Below are positions 6,003 to 6,404 of a DNA stretch of 6,404 nt, piece after piece. The position numbers were made by a program, and so were the translations under genes. The first letter of the stretch is position 1. Every line of letters starts with the position of its first letter. Location: NCBI GenBank assembly GCA_944376955.1, contig CALWEB010000197.1, positions 1 to 6,404 of the forward strand. Direction: 5' to 3'. The stretch is from an uncultured Agathobaculum sp. (GTDB lineage: Bacteria; Bacillota; Clostridia; Oscillospirales; Butyricicoccaceae). Below the pieces are notes generated by a model. It was not told the DNA's origin and ran no database searches. It saw only the letters and a program-made list of their open reading frames with translations.

Positions 6003-6404
6003 CTATCCCTCTGCAACGCTTCCTTCGAGCAGGGTCGCCATAAACCAGTCCAGATTGAGCACGAACATTTCCCGCATCCGTGCGTCCTTTTTGCTGTCCG
6101 TTGGCAGCTTTTCGGCGCGGCGACAGGTGGAGAGATAGTGCTCGCGGACAAATTCCGCGCCGTCCCGCACGATGCCGGGTGCGAGCAGGCCGAGCCGCAG
6201 ATCGACCGAGCGCGACCACGGGAAGGTGTCCTCGAACAGGATTTCCTCGCGGTGGTACCACGGGTAGCCGCCGAACAGCTCGTCGGCGCACTCGCCGGAC
6301 AGGCACACGGTCGTGCCGCCCTGCTTGACTGCTGCGCAGAACAACAGCAGCGAGGAGTCTACGTCCGCCATGCCGGGCAGGTCGCGCGCGTCGGTGGCGG
6401 GCAG
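6003..6404 (-). CDS. asnB: Asparagine synthase (glutamine-hydrolysing), 5' end outside window, 3' end truncated; probable pseudogene
   Basis: The minus-strand frame is open from the right edge and gives 133 residues before TAG at 6005-6003. It reads ARDLPGMADVDSSLLLFC, then SGECADELFGGYPWYHRE, then FPWSRS, and finally MFVLNLDWFMATLLE. These are hallmarks of the synthetase domain of AsnB, a cytoplasmic enzyme that makes asparagine from aspartate, ATP and glutamine. In intact AsnB proteins the WFMxTLL stretch is followed by an RKDRMSM-type motif, a VRVPF motif and well over 100 more residues. Here it is followed only by GSVAEG and a stop, and no frame of the next bases restores the missing motif. 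The gene has thus lost its C-terminal part at about 6020-6028, and activity is unlikely. GC content falls sharply just past the stop. Family assignment is secure; the pseudogene call is inference from the missing part. Confidence 0.88.
   Translation of the reverse strand: MPATDARDLPGMADVDSSLLLFCAAVKQGGTTVCLSGECADELFGGYPWYHREEILFEDTFPWSRSVDLRLGLLAPGIVRDGAEFVREHYLSTCRRAEKLPTDSKKDARMREMFVLNLDWFMATLLEGSVAEG

Noticed and set aside
5911..6138. Plus-strand ORF starting MKEYPQKWIAIL after the chemoreceptor
   Set aside because: It has no ribosome binding site, its start spans the inverted repeat, and its second half is antisense to asnB.

Overview
The window looks like chromosomal DNA from a Clostridia-type Firmicute, probably an Oscillospirales-like gut anaerobe. 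The evidence is the strong AAAGGAGG ribosome binding sites, a molybdenum hydroxylase next to a MocA-like nucleotidyltransferase, an AsnB of the Firmicute type, and a chemoreceptor with a DKY-type C-terminus. GC content is uneven: high in the left operon and in the right-edge asnB fragment, intermediate in the recombinase, clearly lower in the chemoreceptor, and AT-rich around 3700-4070 and 5880-6000. The assignment is by protein style and composition only.

Left part (1-1850): the 3' end of a xanthine-dehydrogenase-family molybdenum-binding subunit overlaps by 4 nt a MocA-like nucleotidyltransferase that probably serves its cofactor. A strong hairpin terminator closes this operon. An extended -10 promoter then precedes a single membrane-anchored protein of unknown function, whose transcript converges on a shared bidirectional terminator at 1814-1844.

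Middle part (1860-3850, minus strand): a complete 519-residue large serine recombinase. Upstream of it lie a possible 36-codon leader ORF with its own strong Shine-Dalgarno sequence, a good sigma-A-like promoter (3818-3846) and a perfect dyad over the predicted transcription start. No cargo genes are visible, so this may be a minimal or decayed integrating element.

Right part (3850-6404): an orphan plus-strand hairpin terminator, then a complete transmembrane chemoreceptor (methyl-accepting chemotaxis protein), then an AT-rich spacer with a perfect inverted repeat. Last comes a minus-strand asparagine synthase that runs in from the right edge and stops abruptly after the WFMATLLE region, without the conserved C-terminal part of the family. 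The truncation coincides with a sharp composition change near 6003-6028 and is the clearest sign of rearrangement. I see no CRISPR array, tRNA, rRNA or convincing new defence or biosynthetic system.
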